Positions 46,147 through 55,859 of a stretch of 64,000 nucleotides of DNA are shown piece by piece. This DNA is from [Clostridium] polysaccharolyticum. Lineage in GTDB: Bacteria > Bacillota > Clostridia > Lachnospirales > Lachnospiraceae. The notes under the pieces were generated by a model that did not search any database, was not told the DNA's origin, and saw only the letters and a program-made list of their open reading frames with translations. Made by a program: the position numbers and the translations under genes. Each line of letters starts with the position of its first letter. The first letter of the stretch is position 1. The DNA lies in assembly GCF_900111595.1 (NCBI RefSeq), contig NZ_FOHN01000002.1, positions 176,974 through 240,973 on the forward strand. Direction: 5' to 3'.

Positions 46147-46202
46147 TATCATTCGTAATAATGTCGTAAATATATACCTACAATGCCAATTAAATCTAAA
46201 AT

Positions 46203-46243
46203 AAAAAAGCCCTCAAAACATCATTCATTTTGAAAGCTTTTTT
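46203..46243 (-). terminator. Terminator after the phosphopantetheinyl transferase gene
   Basis: An A-rich/T-rich stem (46203-46218 with 46228-46243, two internal mismatches) lies 43 bp after the stop. It separates this operon from the PKS gene. Confidence 0.65.
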
Positions 46244-46285
46244 ACTACATTTTTGTTTCACAACATAGTAGGAATTTCATCTATA

Positions 46286-46966
46286 TCAGAGTAATGTCTC
46301 CACTAAATCCTGCAAGGAAACAATCTTAAACTTCCCTTCAATCGGCTCCCGACTGCATGTTGCTACCTGAACCCCATCTGCAATTCCATACACTTGAAAT
46401 TCATATGTATTACATGGTTTTCCTTCTACTTGCAGCTTTATTTCATCATGTGCTATGTCAAAAGAAAAAGTATCAAATGGAATCTGCATTCCTTTTCCTT
46501 CTGCCTTTACATAGCTTTCCTTTAGGGTCCAGTAGGATATAAATAATTCTTTTGGACTTTCACATTCTCTTAACGTCTCATACTCTGTTTTATCAAAAAA
46601 ACGTTTTGCAATATCCAGATTATGTTCTTTTTCTATTTCTACATCCACACCCACTGGAAATGATGAAAACGCACAGATAACCCAGTCTCCAGAATGGGAT
46701 ACATTATAGTGGATATCTTTTCGTTTGATAAGTTCTGGCTTTCCATATTCGTTCTTTTCAATAGAAACCTCTTCCTTTTCCATTCCAAAGTGTTTCTTTA
46801 GTCCATAACGCACCAGTACTTCAGCAAATAAAGAACGTATTTTATCCGCTTCAAATCGATAGCGTTCCATCTTCTTCCTGCGTTCTTCTGAAATGATCTC
46901 TTTTAACTGATTAAGAACCCCTTCCTTTTCTACTCCCTGTATCGAAAATGCATAACGAATCAGCAT
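46286..46966 (-). CDS. 4'-phosphopantetheinyl transferase, Sfp type
   Basis: A 226-residue Sfp-superfamily enzyme that attaches phosphopantetheine from CoA to carrier-domain serines. The metal and CoA motifs are present: GVDVEIE (Asp108, Glu110), WTLKESYVKAEGKG (Glu150, Lys154). The start at 46966 (MLIRYAFSIQG) follows GAAAGGATGAGAAT; a longer frame to 47056 overlaps the upstream gene and lacks this. Its position one gene upstream of the PKS suggests it activates the two PKS carrier domains, though it is transcribed in another unit (with the GH-like gene, maf and the phosphatase) and could also serve other carriers. Confidence 0.93.
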   Translation of the reverse strand: MLIRYAFSIQGVEKEGVLNQLKEIISEERRKKMERYRFEADKIRSLFAEVLVRYGLKKHFGMEKEEVSIEKNEYGKPELIKRKDIHYNVSHSGDWVICAFSSFPVGVDVEIEKEHNLDIAKRFFDKTEYETLRECESPKELFISYWTLKESYVKAEGKGMQIPFDTFSFDIAHDEIKLQVEGKPCNTYEFQVYGIADGVQVATCSREPIEGKFKIVSLQDLVETLL

Positions 46967-46985
46967 ATTCTCATCCTTTCTGTAT

Positions 46986-48212
46986 TTACTGAATTGCCCC
47001 TGCAGTATAGTTGTTCTTTGCATTCCACAAAATCCATTCTTCATAACCGCTTGCATAAACTGCTTTTATCTGGTCCTTTATTTTTTCTGCATCATATGTT
47101 ACATGATTATCAACCCAGGATGCTGTAAAATCCTGTAGCCACGGCCGAACAACAACATTCCGATTCCCAGACAGTTTTGTTTGAGAATCTTGTAATGCCT
47201 GATAAACAATCTCATATGGTGATGCATCTGGATTTTTTACTCCATAACATCCTCTTTCAAAAGCTGATGGATATACCATCGGACAGATACAGTCCAGACA
47301 TTCTGACATGCCTATATAATCCTGCCCAATCCTGCTACTGTCTAATTCACTGCCAATGACTCCACCAAATACATCTGCAGATACTTTCACTCCTCGTTCT
47401 CTAAGAAAATCAGCAGCACACAGGGTAAACTGTTTAATTAACTCCTGTTTGCTTACTAGTTTCTCTTCTGAGCCATAGGTGACATCTGTAAGTTTCGCAT
47501 CTGTCGGAAACCGGATGTAATCAAACTGAACCTCATCAAACCCAAGTTCAGCCGCCTGTCCCGCTACATTTAAAACATATTTCCATACATCTCGGTTATA
47601 CGGATTCACCCAACCCAGCCCCTTGTTGTCGTAAAAGATTGTACCATCCTTGTTTTTAATGCTATACTCTGGTACCTGCTTTGCAAGAATGGGATCTTTA
47701 AATGTTACGATTCTGGCAATCAGGTAGATTCCTTTTGCTTTTAAATCCTTAACTAGTGCTTTCATGTCTTTTACATAGTTGTATGTAGCACCAATTGAAT
47801 TCGCCAAATCATAGTTCATTTTATAGGTAATCTCACCGGCGTCATTTTTTATATCAATGACCATAGCATTCAGTCTCGTTGTTTCAACCAAATTCACCAG
47901 CTGATTCATTTTCTTTTCAGATCCAGCTGCTGGTCCTGTTACATAGATCCCTTTCACTTTGATATCCTGAACCCTGCCACTTATGGTCTCTACAGAATCC
48001 GCATCAGCCGTTACACAAGGATCGTCTGTAACAGCAGCTGATGCTGGTTTTGTGGCGGTTTTCTCCAAATGATTCTGTTTTACTATATCTGTCGTATTTT
48101 TATGTTGACTGTTCTCGGGATGTACGACAAGCAATGTACAACACAAAAGCAGTGTTACAGTTACTATCTGGAAAAATGCTTTCTGTTTTTTATCCCCCAC
48201 TAACTTTGCCAT
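46986..48212 (-). CDS. Putative glycoside-hydrolase-like (DUF4015) secreted protein
   Basis: A 408-residue protein with an N-terminal signal anchor at about 12-31, a variable linker, and a TIM-barrel-like domain of the DUF4015 'putative glycosyl hydrolase' family (about 85-400). Typical segments are VKGIYVTGPAAGS, NAMVIDIKNDAGEI, YLIARIVTFKD, FDEVQFDYIRFPTD and ISPMVYP-like CICPMVYPSAF. The aspartates in the FDYIRFP strand are candidates for catalysis. Substrate unknown; cell-wall or capsule sugars are possible. AGGGGG precedes the ATG. It is followed at 20 bp by the phosphopantetheinyl transferase gene. Confidence 0.88.
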   Translation of the reverse strand: MAKLVGDKKQKAFFQIVTVTLLLCCTLLVVHPENSQHKNTTDIVKQNHLEKTATKPASAAVTDDPCVTADADSVETISGRVQDIKVKGIYVTGPAAGSEKKMNQLVNLVETTRLNAMVIDIKNDAGEITYKMNYDLANSIGATYNYVKDMKALVKDLKAKGIYLIARIVTFKDPILAKQVPEYSIKNKDGTIFYDNKGLGWVNPYNRDVWKYVLNVAGQAAELGFDEVQFDYIRFPTDAKLTDVTYGSEEKLVSKQELIKQFTLCAADFLRERGVKVSADVFGGVIGSELDSSRIGQDYIGMSECLDCICPMVYPSAFERGCYGVKNPDASPYEIVYQALQDSQTKLSGNRNVVVRPWLQDFTASWVDNHVTYDAEKIKDQIKAVYASGYEEWILWNAKNNYTAGAIQ

Positions 48213-48277
48213 TGCTTCCCCCTAAACATTCTTTTTACTATAGTATTTTCTCTTGCTCCATTCTATCCTTGTTTTTT

Positions 48278-48877
48278 TCATCTTCTGCAATCTTTTTTTA
48301 AATTAACACCGTTTTCCTTTAAGTGTTCCATCAGTGCACACACAGGCAATCCTACCACATTATAATAATCTCCTTCAATTCCTTTCACGTAACTGGCAAA
48401 CAATCCTTGTATGGCGTATGCCCCAGCTTTGTCCATACTTTCGCCGCTTGCTACATAGTCTGCAATTTCTTCTTCTGTCATAGCCGCAATAAAGACTTTG
48501 GTTTCCTCATAAAACGTAATTTGTTTTTGGGCTCCATTTTTTTTGATAACTGCAGTAACTCCAGTATAAACTGAATGTTCGTGACCTTGAATGGCCGCTA
48601 TCATCTCTTCCGCCTCTTTTTCACTCTTGGGTTTTCCTAATATCATATCCCCATTTGCAACTATAGTGTCTGCACCAAGTACAATGTAGTCTCCTTCCTT
48701 CACTCTATCTGCTACTTCTAATGCTTTTACTAATGACAATTCTTTTACCACTTCACAAGGCTTTGTCTGTGTAATGATTTCTTCCGCATTGCTTTTTTCA
48801 GTTCGAAATGAAATTCCGCATTGTTCTAATATTTCTCTTCTTCTAGGTGATCCTGAAGCTAAAATAACCTGATACAT
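48278..48877 (-). CDS. maf: Maf-family nucleotide pyrophosphatase
   Basis: A 199-residue Maf protein. These enzymes hydrolyse non-canonical or modified nucleoside triphosphates and have been linked to septum formation. It shows the N-terminal ASGSPRRREIL motif, the ADTIVANGDMILGKP block and YAIQGLFASYVKGIEGDYYNV. The start overlaps the end region of the upstream phosphatase gene, whose last codons supply the GAGGAG ribosome binding site, so the two are coupled. Confidence 0.95.
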   Translation of the reverse strand: MYQVILASGSPRRREILEQCGISFRTEKSNAEEIITQTKPCEVVKELSLVKALEVADRVKEGDYIVLGADTIVANGDMILGKPKSEKEAEEMIAAIQGHEHSVYTGVTAVIKKNGAQKQITFYEETKVFIAAMTEEEIADYVASGESMDKAGAYAIQGLFASYVKGIEGDYYNVVGLPVCALMEHLKENGVNLKKDCRR

Positions 48878-48878
48878 A

Positions 48879-49514
48879 TTACTCCTCTTTTCTCATCATA
48901 CATTCTGGGTAGCCTTCTAAATGGGCAAAGTCATTAAAGCGCTCCAACGTAATACGTCCTGTTGCCTCATCATAAAACAGTTCTGTAAATCCACCACGTT
49001 CCATACACTTTCCAAACATAAGCCGATTTTTTTGCCCCTGCTGAAATAACCCGGCCAATAACACTCGAATCGTTCCACCATGAGTTACAACCGCCACATT
49101 TTTGTAAGACGAATCTATTAGCTCTTTTAACACTTTATAAGCACGTTCAAAGACTTCCTTGCCACTCTCTCCACCTGGATACGCCCAATCCTCCTCTACG
49201 GTATAACGAGATTCCATAAATTCTTTATACCTTATCTTGATATCTTCATCTGTCTGGTACGTAAGTTCACCAAAATCCGTTTCCCGAAGTCCTTCTCGGA
49301 TATTTACTTGTAAGGGATTATCCCATTGTTCTGTCATAATCTTCGCCGTTTCCAATGCTCTTGTTAAATCACTAGCAAAAACAGCATCTATATGATATGG
49401 TTCCATTCTCTTTCCTAACAGCACAGCTTGAGTTTTCCCAATTTCACACAATGGCGAATTGTCATTACATAATCTGCTTTGCTGCTTTGCATGACGAATC
49501 AGGTATATTCTCAA
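48879..49514 (-). CDS. Histidine phosphatase superfamily protein
   Basis: A 211-residue phosphoglycerate-mutase-like phosphatase. The phospho-acceptor histidine is in LIRHAK (a variant of RHG), the second histidine in VTHGGTIRVLL, and the glutamate in REGLRETDFGELTYQT. Substrate unknown. The start codon is TTG at 49514: AGGAGG at 49522-49527 is exactly 7 nt upstream, and the product begins MRIYLIRH as in related proteins. It leads the unit phosphatase-maf-DUF4015-phosphopantetheinyl transferase. Confidence 0.92.
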   Translation of the reverse strand: MRIYLIRHAKQQSRLCNDNSPLCEIGKTQAVLLGKRMEPYHIDAVFASDLTRALETAKIMTEQWDNPLQVNIREGLRETDFGELTYQTDEDIKIRYKEFMESRYTVEEDWAYPGGESGKEVFERAYKVLKELIDSSYKNVAVVTHGGTIRVLLAGLFQQGQKNRLMFGKCMERGGFTELFYDEATGRITLERFNDFAHLEGYPECMMRKEE

Positions 49515-49636
49515 AATCCAGCCTCCTTTTCTTTATCCTGACAGATTTTTTTATGGTACAAGTATACATCATTTCAAGCCATTCTAAAATCCTTTTCTTT
49601 TACATAAATTTAAAAGATTACATAATCGAGGGAATT

Positions 49637-50716
49637 ATGAAAAGATATTTGAAACTCTATCTTCCTATCCTTTGTATTCTTGCCATCACTATTGCAGGAA
49701 TCCAGTTTATACATAAAATAGAAGAGGAAACTGTAACCACTTCTTCTATTCAGCGTGACTATATAAAATGGGTTGATTTTACCGTAACTTCCAGTGCCAT
49801 GTCTGCTGCGTATAAATACGATATAGAATCTTACCAGTCCAAGGTACATCTTAACTGGATTGAACTTCTTGCCTATTGTGCCGCACGTACAGGAGGTGAC
49901 TTTTCCAAAAATTCACTAGATACTATGAGAAAAGCTGCAAAGCTCCTTACAAACAAACAAGAAACTATAGATTCCCTTACAAAAGATTTAAAATACTACT
50001 CCTATTATAAAAAAGCCTATACTGCTGTTCTTGGTGGTCTTGTAGGAGAATATGAGGTGGAACAGGATGCTGTTGAGACTGGTGACAAAAAAGAATGGGT
50101 TAAAAAATACGGATTAAAAGGCTTCTCTCCAATCGCATGTGGCTATTATTATAGTGATTTTGACGATTTTGGTGTTTCTAGATCCTATGGATATAAAAGA
50201 AAGCATTTAGGCCATGATATGATGGGATGCACTGGTGCTCCTATTATAGCGGTAGAATCTGGATATGTAGAAGCTTTAGGATGGAATCAATACGGTGGCT
50301 GGCGTATTGGAATCCGCAGTTTTGATAAACAGCGCTATTATTATTATGCACATCTTAGAAAAGACTTTCCATTTACAAAATCACTTAAAGTAGGTTCTAT
50401 TGTTTCAGCTGGTGATGTCATTGGGTATCTTGGAAGAACTGGCTACAGCCGAAACGCAAATGTCAACAATATTGAAACGCCACATCTGCATTTTGGATTA
50501 CAGCTGATTTTTGATGAAAAACAAAAGGATGGTAATAACGAAATATGGGTCGACTGCTACGATTTAATTCATTTCTTATACCAGAACCGCTGCTTGACGC
50601 AACAGGCTTCGGACGGTAAATCCCTGGAACGAATCTATCAGTTCAAAGATCCTGCTGTAGCAGAATACAAAAAGAAATTAGAGAAGAGAAGACGTAACTT
50701 TATCTTTTCATTTTAA
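49637..50716 (+). CDS. M23-family metallopeptidase, membrane-anchored
   Basis: A 359-residue protein with an N-terminal membrane helix at about 6-26, a helical region, and a C-terminal M23 (LytM-like) domain at about 195-300. The zinc ligands are intact: His and Asp in HLGHDMMG, and His-x-His in HLHFG, with the YYYYAHL histidine. It probably cleaves peptidoglycan cross-links, in cell growth or sporulation. I chose ATG 49637 (MKRYLKLYLP) because GAGGG lies just before it; upstream in-frame sequence is antisense to the phosphatase gene and not protein-like. It is transcribed alone, convergent with the soluble MCP gene. Confidence 0.92.
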   Translation: MKRYLKLYLPILCILAITIAGIQFIHKIEEETVTTSSIQRDYIKWVDFTVTSSAMSAAYKYDIESYQSKVHLNWIELLAYCAARTGGDFSKNSLDTMRKAAKLLTNKQETIDSLTKDLKYYSYYKKAYTAVLGGLVGEYEVEQDAVETGDKKEWVKKYGLKGFSPIACGYYYSDFDDFGVSRSYGYKRKHLGHDMMGCTGAPIIAVESGYVEALGWNQYGGWRIGIRSFDKQRYYYYAHLRKDFPFTKSLKVGSIVSAGDVIGYLGRTGYSRNANVNNIETPHLHFGLQLIFDEKQKDGNNEIWVDCYDLIHFLYQNRCLTQQASDGKSLERIYQFKDPAVAEYKKKLEKRRRNFIFSF

Positions 50717-50733
50717 TAAATCCTTTATGCAGC

Positions 50734-50761
50734 AATGCGAAAGCCAGCCAGCTTTCGCATT
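50734..50761. terminator. Hairpin between convergent genes
   Basis: A perfect 11-bp stem, AATGCGAAAGC (50734-50744) with its complement (50751-50761). No T run follows on either strand, so termination would be weak or factor-dependent. Confidence 0.4.
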
Positions 50762-50797
50762 GAATAAAAAAGGTTTTCTTAATTCTATTGAAAGAGT

Positions 50798-51421
50798 TTA
50801 CTGTAAAGCTTTTTTCACTTCGTCCGTAATTTCCCTCTGATATGCAATCTCATGTTCCATATTTCTAGAAACATCATTGGCTACATGAGCAGCTTCTAAG
50901 ATTTGGTCAAAGATTTCACCTGCACTGGTATTTACCTGGCTCTGCTCATTTACAAGTCTTTTCAGTTCATCCATTTCCGATACCATTTGTGCTGTAAACT
51001 GCTGTACAGACTGGATTGTATCTTTAATTTCAGAAGATGACTTTGCTGACTGGCCTGCAAGTTCACGTACCTCATTGGCAACAACGGAAAATCCTCTTCC
51101 TTGTTCCCCCGCTCTAGCTGCCTCAATTGACGCATTTAGAGCAAGCATATTGGTTTTATTGGCAATACCAGCTATAACACCTGCAACACCTTCAATTTTC
51201 TTTGTCAGCTTTTCCATGTTGATCATATTTTCTGCTGTCTTCTGCATAACACTGTTCAAAATGTCAATTTTCTCTGAAAGCTCTTTAATGCATTCATTTC
51301 CCTGTTTTACCAGATTTAATGTAGTATCTGAAGAATTTATTGCATCAAATGCATTCTGCTCTACCTTTGACTGTGATTCATCTAAATTCTCCATAATTTT
51401 CTGTATACTTTGCTCGTTCAT
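50798..51421 (-). CDS. Soluble MCP-like signalling protein
   Basis: A 207-residue protein consisting only of a chemoreceptor-type cytoplasmic coiled coil with the conserved tip [20 protein letters not shown]. It has no membrane segment, sensor domain or HAMP, and is much shorter than normal receptors. It could be a cytoplasmic receptor without its own sensor, or a decayed receptor kept as a signalling helper. AGAGGTAAG precedes the ATG. It is 20 bp downstream of radA and so is probably the last gene of the stress operon. Confidence 0.88.
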   Translation of the reverse strand: MNEQSIQKIMENLDESQSKVEQNAFDAINSSDTTLNLVKQGNECIKELSEKIDILNSVMQKTAENMINMEKLTKKIEGVAGVIAGIANKTNMLALNASIEAARAGEQGRGFSVVANEVRELAGQSAKSSSEIKDTIQSVQQFTAQMVSEMDELKRLVNEQSQVNTSAGEIFDQILEAAHVANDVSRNMEHEIAYQREITDEVKKALQ

Positions 51422-51441
51422 AATATCTTACCTCTTTTTCT

Positions 51442-52806
51442 TTATTTAATATAATTAATGATTTCTTTTATATTTGTAATTCCTATGAGTTTCATATGGC
51501 TGGTTTTCATGCTTTTGCAATTGACTGCAGGCATAATACAGGTTTCATAACCCATTTTTTCCGCCTCTAGTACTCTCTGTTCTGCCATACTGACCGCACG
51601 AACTTCTCCTGTCAAACCAACTTCCCCGAAAATAATCATTCCATCATCAATTACAAGATTCCTGTAACTAGACAGAACTGCAGCTATTATTGCCAAATCA
51701 AGTGCTGGCTCTGTCACTTTCATTCCTCCCGCTACATTTACATAAGCATCGCATTCTGCCATGGAAATTCCTAAACGTTTCTCCATAACTGCCATAAGTA
51801 AATTAACACGATTATAATCAGTACCTGCCGATGTACGTCTTGGCATATTAAAATTCGTACGGCAGATAAGTGCCTGCGTTTCAATAAGAATTGGCCTGGT
51901 TCCTTCCATGGAACAGCATACTACTGATCCTGACTGGCCTTTTGGTTTTCCCTGAAGCATATACTCAGAAGGGTTCTTAACTTCTGCCAGCCCATTTTGC
52001 CTCATTTCAAAAACGCCTATCTCATTGGTAGAACCAAAACGGTTTTTTACACCTCTTAACATACGGTAAGCAGCCCCCGAATCCCCTTCAAAATAAAGCA
52101 CAGTATCAACCATATGCTCTAATACCCTAGGACCTGCAACCATGCCTTCTTTTGTAACATGTCCAACAATAAATGTAGAGATTCCAAATGTCTTTGCAAA
52201 CTTTAAAAATACTGCTGTCGATTCCCTAACCTGACTTACACTTCCAGGTGCCGCACTGACATCTTCCTTAAACATAGTCTGGATGGAGTCTATAATTAAT
52301 ACCGCTGGTTTTACTTTGTGGATTGCTTCTTCGATAATGTCTAAATTCGTTTCGCTGTATAATAACAGCTCTCCTTTGAACTTTCCGATACGCTCTGCGC
52401 GCATTTTTATTTGATGTAAAGATTCTTCACCAGAAATGTATAATACTTTGACTTCCTGATCTGTTAATAATTTGCATATCTGTAGTAACAATGTCGATTT
52501 CCCTATACCTGGGTCACCGCCAACTAGCACAAGAGAACCCTTTACGATTCCACCACCTAGAACGCGGTCAAATTCCCGCATGCCTGTCTTCAGTCTTTCG
52601 TTTTCTGTCATGGACACCTTGGATAATTCCAATGGTTCATTATTCGTAAATGAACTGCTTACACCGACACCTTTACTCACTTTTTTTGCTGCTCTTGGCG
52701 CTTCTGCAAAAGTATCCCACTGATTGCATGCAGGACATTTTCCTAGCCATTTATTTGATTCAAAGCCACATTCCTTGCAAAAAAAAGCAATTTTCGTTTT
52801 TGCCAT
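51442..52806 (-). CDS. radA: DNA repair protein RadA (Sms)
   Basis: A 454-residue RadA, a RecA-like ATPase that promotes branch migration in recombination. N-terminal C4 zinc finger (CKECGFESNKWLGKCPAC), RecA-type core with Walker A GGDPGIGKSTL, the KNRFG motif (VKNRFGSTNEIG) and a C-terminal Lon-like domain. Length and order are normal. It lies in the same direction as, and 83 bp downstream of, a small unknown gene after clpC; radA next to clpC/mcsAB is a widespread Firmicutes arrangement. Confidence 0.97.
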   Translation of the reverse strand: MAKTKIAFFCKECGFESNKWLGKCPACNQWDTFAEAPRAAKKVSKGVGVSSSFTNNEPLELSKVSMTENERLKTGMREFDRVLGGGIVKGSLVLVGGDPGIGKSTLLLQICKLLTDQEVKVLYISGEESLHQIKMRAERIGKFKGELLLYSETNLDIIEEAIHKVKPAVLIIDSIQTMFKEDVSAAPGSVSQVRESTAVFLKFAKTFGISTFIVGHVTKEGMVAGPRVLEHMVDTVLYFEGDSGAAYRMLRGVKNRFGSTNEIGVFEMRQNGLAEVKNPSEYMLQGKPKGQSGSVVCCSMEGTRPILIETQALICRTNFNMPRRTSAGTDYNRVNLLMAVMEKRLGISMAECDAYVNVAGGMKVTEPALDLAIIAAVLSSYRNLVIDDGMIIFGEVGLTGEVRAVSMAEQRVLEAEKMGYETCIMPAVNCKSMKTSHMKLIGITNIKEIINYIK

Positions 52807-52889
52807 AACAACCTCGTCTTATCAGCAAAAGGCTATCACTGGTTTTATAAAAACATATTTTCTCATAATCCAGCAACAGCCTCTATTCT

Positions 52890-53303
52890 TTATAATTTTA
52901 CAACTCTGACTTTCACACGCTCCTGTTCTTCCAACTCAACGCTAAAAACAAGTTTGCCACCTAGATTGGTCTTCATTGTACCCATATTAGCATCATTCAT
53001 AACAACTGTATACTCTTTTTCTGGTTCTAACTCTAATGTAATCTGAGCATCTTCATCACCTTCAACTGTAAATTCAATTCCTTCCTCAGAAAGTGAAAGA
53101 CTCTCCACTGCAGTTCCTGGAACAGACTCATATACAAATAATCCGTTTCTTTCAAGCTTTGTAATTTCTTTAAAAGTTTTTACCTTGTAAAGATCTCCAT
53201 TATGCTCGAAATCGGATACCTTTGACTTATGATCTAACTTGTAATTTCCGAAACTTAATGTTCCTTGTGCATCCTCACGAATTAATTCTTCGATAATAGC
53301 CAT
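52890..53303 (-). CDS. Conserved small protein of unknown function
   Basis: A 137-residue acidic protein predicted to be mostly beta strands (for example GTLSFGNYKLDHKSKVSDF and EKEYTVVMNDANMGTM). No signal peptide, membrane helix or catalytic motif. As I recall, similar Clostridia proteins are sometimes labelled endosialidase, but nothing in this sequence supports that. The ATG at 53303 (MAIIEELIRED) has GGAGGA upstream; a longer frame does not. It sits between clpC and radA in the stress operon, suggesting a link to protein quality control. Confidence 0.8.
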   Translation of the reverse strand: MAIIEELIREDAQGTLSFGNYKLDHKSKVSDFEHNGDLYKVKTFKEITKLERNGLFVYESVPGTAVESLSLSEEGIEFTVEGDEDAQITLELEPEKEYTVVMNDANMGTMKTNLGGKLVFSVELEEQERVKVRVVKL

Positions 53304-53398
53304 ACTTAGTCCTCCTAATGTTCCCAAATTTACATTATTTCTAGTCACATTATATTATATTTTTCTCAAAAATACTAGTTTTTTCTCTTTCCTCTGGA

Positions 53399-55843
53399 CT
53401 ACTTAATTGTAAATTTGATTTCTTTCCCCTTTAATCTCATAGTTACAGTATTTCCATTTTTCACTTTTCCGTCTAGCACAGCCTCTGCCAGCTTATCCTC
53501 TACATGATTCTGGATTGCCCTCCGAAGAGGCCTTGCTCCATACGTTGCATCATAATTCGTTTCCGCAAGAAACTCCAGCACAGAATTACTTGCTTTTAAT
53601 GTAATATCCATCTGCTCCTTGGTACGCTTGTTCATATTTTCCAGCATAATAGCTACAATCTTCTTAACATCTTCTTTGGTTAAAGCATGAAATACAATGA
53701 TTTCGTCAATTCTGTTAATGAATTCTGGCTTAAACAGATGTTTAATCTCGTCCATAACACCTTCTTTCATCTTCCTATAATCCTGCTCCTTATCTTCTAG
53801 GGAAGCAAATCCAAGTGTCTTAGGTGAAACAATACGTTGTGCTCCTGCATTAGATGTCATTATAATAATTGTATTTTTAAAATTTACTTTACGGCCTTGA
53901 GCATCGGTAATGTGTCCATCTTCTAATACCTGAAGCAAAATATTAAATATATCTGGATGGGCTTTTTCTATTTCATCAAACAAAATAACAGAATAAGGGG
54001 TACGGCGTACTTTTTCGCTTAGCTGTCCACCTTCATCGTAACCTACATATCCTGGAGGAGATCCAATTAACTTGGAGACACTATGTTTCTCCATATATTC
54101 AGACATGTCTACACGAATCATTGCATTTTCGCTGCCAAACATCGCTTCTGCCAACGCCTTAGAAAGCTCTGTTTTGCCGACTCCTGTTGGTCCAAGAAAT
54201 AAGAAAGAACCAATTGGCCTGTTTGGATCTTTTAATCCCACACGGCCCCTGCGTATTGCCTTTGATATAGCCTTAACTGCTTCGTCCTGTCCCACAACAC
54301 GCTCATGAAGAATATCTTCTAATTTCTTTAGCCGTTCTGTTTCTTCTTCTTCTAATTTGCGAACTGGAATCTTAGTCCATGAGGAAATAATATCTGCAAT
54401 CTCGCCTTCTCCAACGATTAGTTCTTTTTCCTTTTTCGCCTTTTCCTGATCTTCTTTTAACTTTTCAATTTTTTTATTATTTTCAATCTGCTGCTTCTTT
54501 AACTCTCCAGCTTTTTCATACGCTTCCGTACGGATTGCTTCTTCTTTTTCGTCATCTAATTTCTGGTTTTCTTCTTCCAGTTTTCGAATCTCTGGTGAAT
54601 CCACATAAGTACTTAAACGTAATTTTGAAGAAGCCTCATCAATTAAGTCAATTGCTTTGTCAGGTAAAAAACGGTCATTAATATAACGCATAGACAGCTT
54701 TACTGCTGCAGCTAATGCCTCATCTGTAATCTTTACCTGATGATGGAGCTCATAACTTTCACGTAAGCCTTTTAAAATCTGAATGGATTCCTGTTCCGTA
54801 GGTTCGTCCACAACAACTGGCTGGAATCTTCTTTCCAATGCAGGATCTTTTTCAATATATTTCCGGTACTCCTCAATTGTAGTAGCACCTACAATCTGAA
54901 GTTCCCCTCTTGCCAGGGATGGCTTTAAAATATTGGATGCATCAATGGCACCTTCTGCACCTCCAGCTCCGATAATTGTATGGATTTCATCAATAAAAAG
55001 AAGCACGTTGCCATCATTCATTACTTCACTAATGACACGTTTGATTCTCTCCTCAAATTCACCACGGTATTTAGAACCTGCTACCATTCCAGATAAGTCA
55101 AGCGTCAATACTCTCTTTTCCTTAATTATCTCAGGTACATTTCCCTCTACAATCTTTCTGGCCAGTCCTTCCGCAATGGCTGTTTTTCCAACTCCTGGTT
55201 CTCCAATTAAACATGGATTATTCTTGGTTCTCCGGCTTAAAATCTGAATCACTCTCTGGATTTCTTCTTCTCTTCCGATGACTGGATCCAGACGGCCTTC
55301 TCTTGCATACTCTGTTAAATTTCTGCTGTACTGATCCAGTGTTGGTGTTGAAGACTTTTCTTTTCCTTTGCTTTTATTGGAAGCAAACTCTGTTTTTGCA
55401 TTGCCAGCTTCCTGCCCTACTGCTGTCAGCACATCCACAAAGATTTTCTGGATTTTGATTCCTAACGTATTCAGCAGACGAACCGCAATGCTTTCATTTT
55501 CCTTTAGCAGTGCAAGCAAAATATGTTCTGTTCCCACTAAATTGCTTTTTAACCGCACCGCTTCTTTCTGGCTTAGCATAATGACTTTTTTCATCCTTGG
55601 CGTCATATTTTCTTTTTCTACTGCTTCCATGGTAGATGCAGGTGTAATAAACTCTTCTATTAATTTAATCAGCCTGGTCTCTTCCACACCATTTTCTGCC
55701 AGAACCTTTGAAGCAACCCCTGGAGCTTTTACTAACCCAATCAGCAGATGCTCCGTTCCTATATAATTATGCGAAAGTTCATTGGCTACTTCTGTTGCAT
55801 ACTGAAGTACCTTATTGGCATTTTCGGTAAACTTTTCAAACAT
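53399..55843 (-). CDS. clpC: ATP-dependent Clp protease ATPase ClpC
   Basis: An 814-residue Hsp100 unfoldase. Two Clp-N repeats (about 1-145), AAA+ domain 1 with GEPGVGKTAIAEGLA, a coiled-coil M domain with UVR-like helices (about 410-475), AAA+ domain 2 with GPTGVGKTELSK, and KTLGFAS as the ClpP-binding loop. It delivers proteins, including those marked by McsB phospho-arginine, to ClpP. The ATG at 55843 (MFEKFTENA) has AGGAGG upstream, and the longer frame is rejected. It is 16 bp after mcsB. Confidence 0.97.
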   Translation of the reverse strand: MFEKFTENANKVLQYATEVANELSHNYIGTEHLLIGLVKAPGVASKVLAENGVEETRLIKLIEEFITPASTMEAVEKENMTPRMKKVIMLSQKEAVRLKSNLVGTEHILLALLKENESIAVRLLNTLGIKIQKIFVDVLTAVGQEAGNAKTEFASNKSKGKEKSSTPTLDQYSRNLTEYAREGRLDPVIGREEEIQRVIQILSRRTKNNPCLIGEPGVGKTAIAEGLARKIVEGNVPEIIKEKRVLTLDLSGMVAGSKYRGEFEERIKRVISEVMNDGNVLLFIDEIHTIIGAGGAEGAIDASNILKPSLARGELQIVGATTIEEYRKYIEKDPALERRFQPVVVDEPTEQESIQILKGLRESYELHHQVKITDEALAAAVKLSMRYINDRFLPDKAIDLIDEASSKLRLSTYVDSPEIRKLEEENQKLDDEKEEAIRTEAYEKAGELKKQQIENNKKIEKLKEDQEKAKKEKELIVGEGEIADIISSWTKIPVRKLEEEETERLKKLEDILHERVVGQDEAVKAISKAIRRGRVGLKDPNRPIGSFLFLGPTGVGKTELSKALAEAMFGSENAMIRVDMSEYMEKHSVSKLIGSPPGYVGYDEGGQLSEKVRRTPYSVILFDEIEKAHPDIFNILLQVLEDGHITDAQGRKVNFKNTIIIMTSNAGAQRIVSPKTLGFASLEDKEQDYRKMKEGVMDEIKHLFKPEFINRIDEIIVFHALTKEDVKKIVAIMLENMNKRTKEQMDITLKASNSVLEFLAETNYDATYGARPLRRAIQNHVEDKLAEAVLDGKVKNGNTVTMRLKGKEIKFTIK

Positions 55844-55859
55844 GAATGACCTCCTAGTT

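Noticed and set aside
52890..53303. Naming the small clpC-radA gene as an endosialidase
   Set aside because: No sialidase motifs (such as Asp boxes) are visible, it is far too short, and it has no signal peptide.
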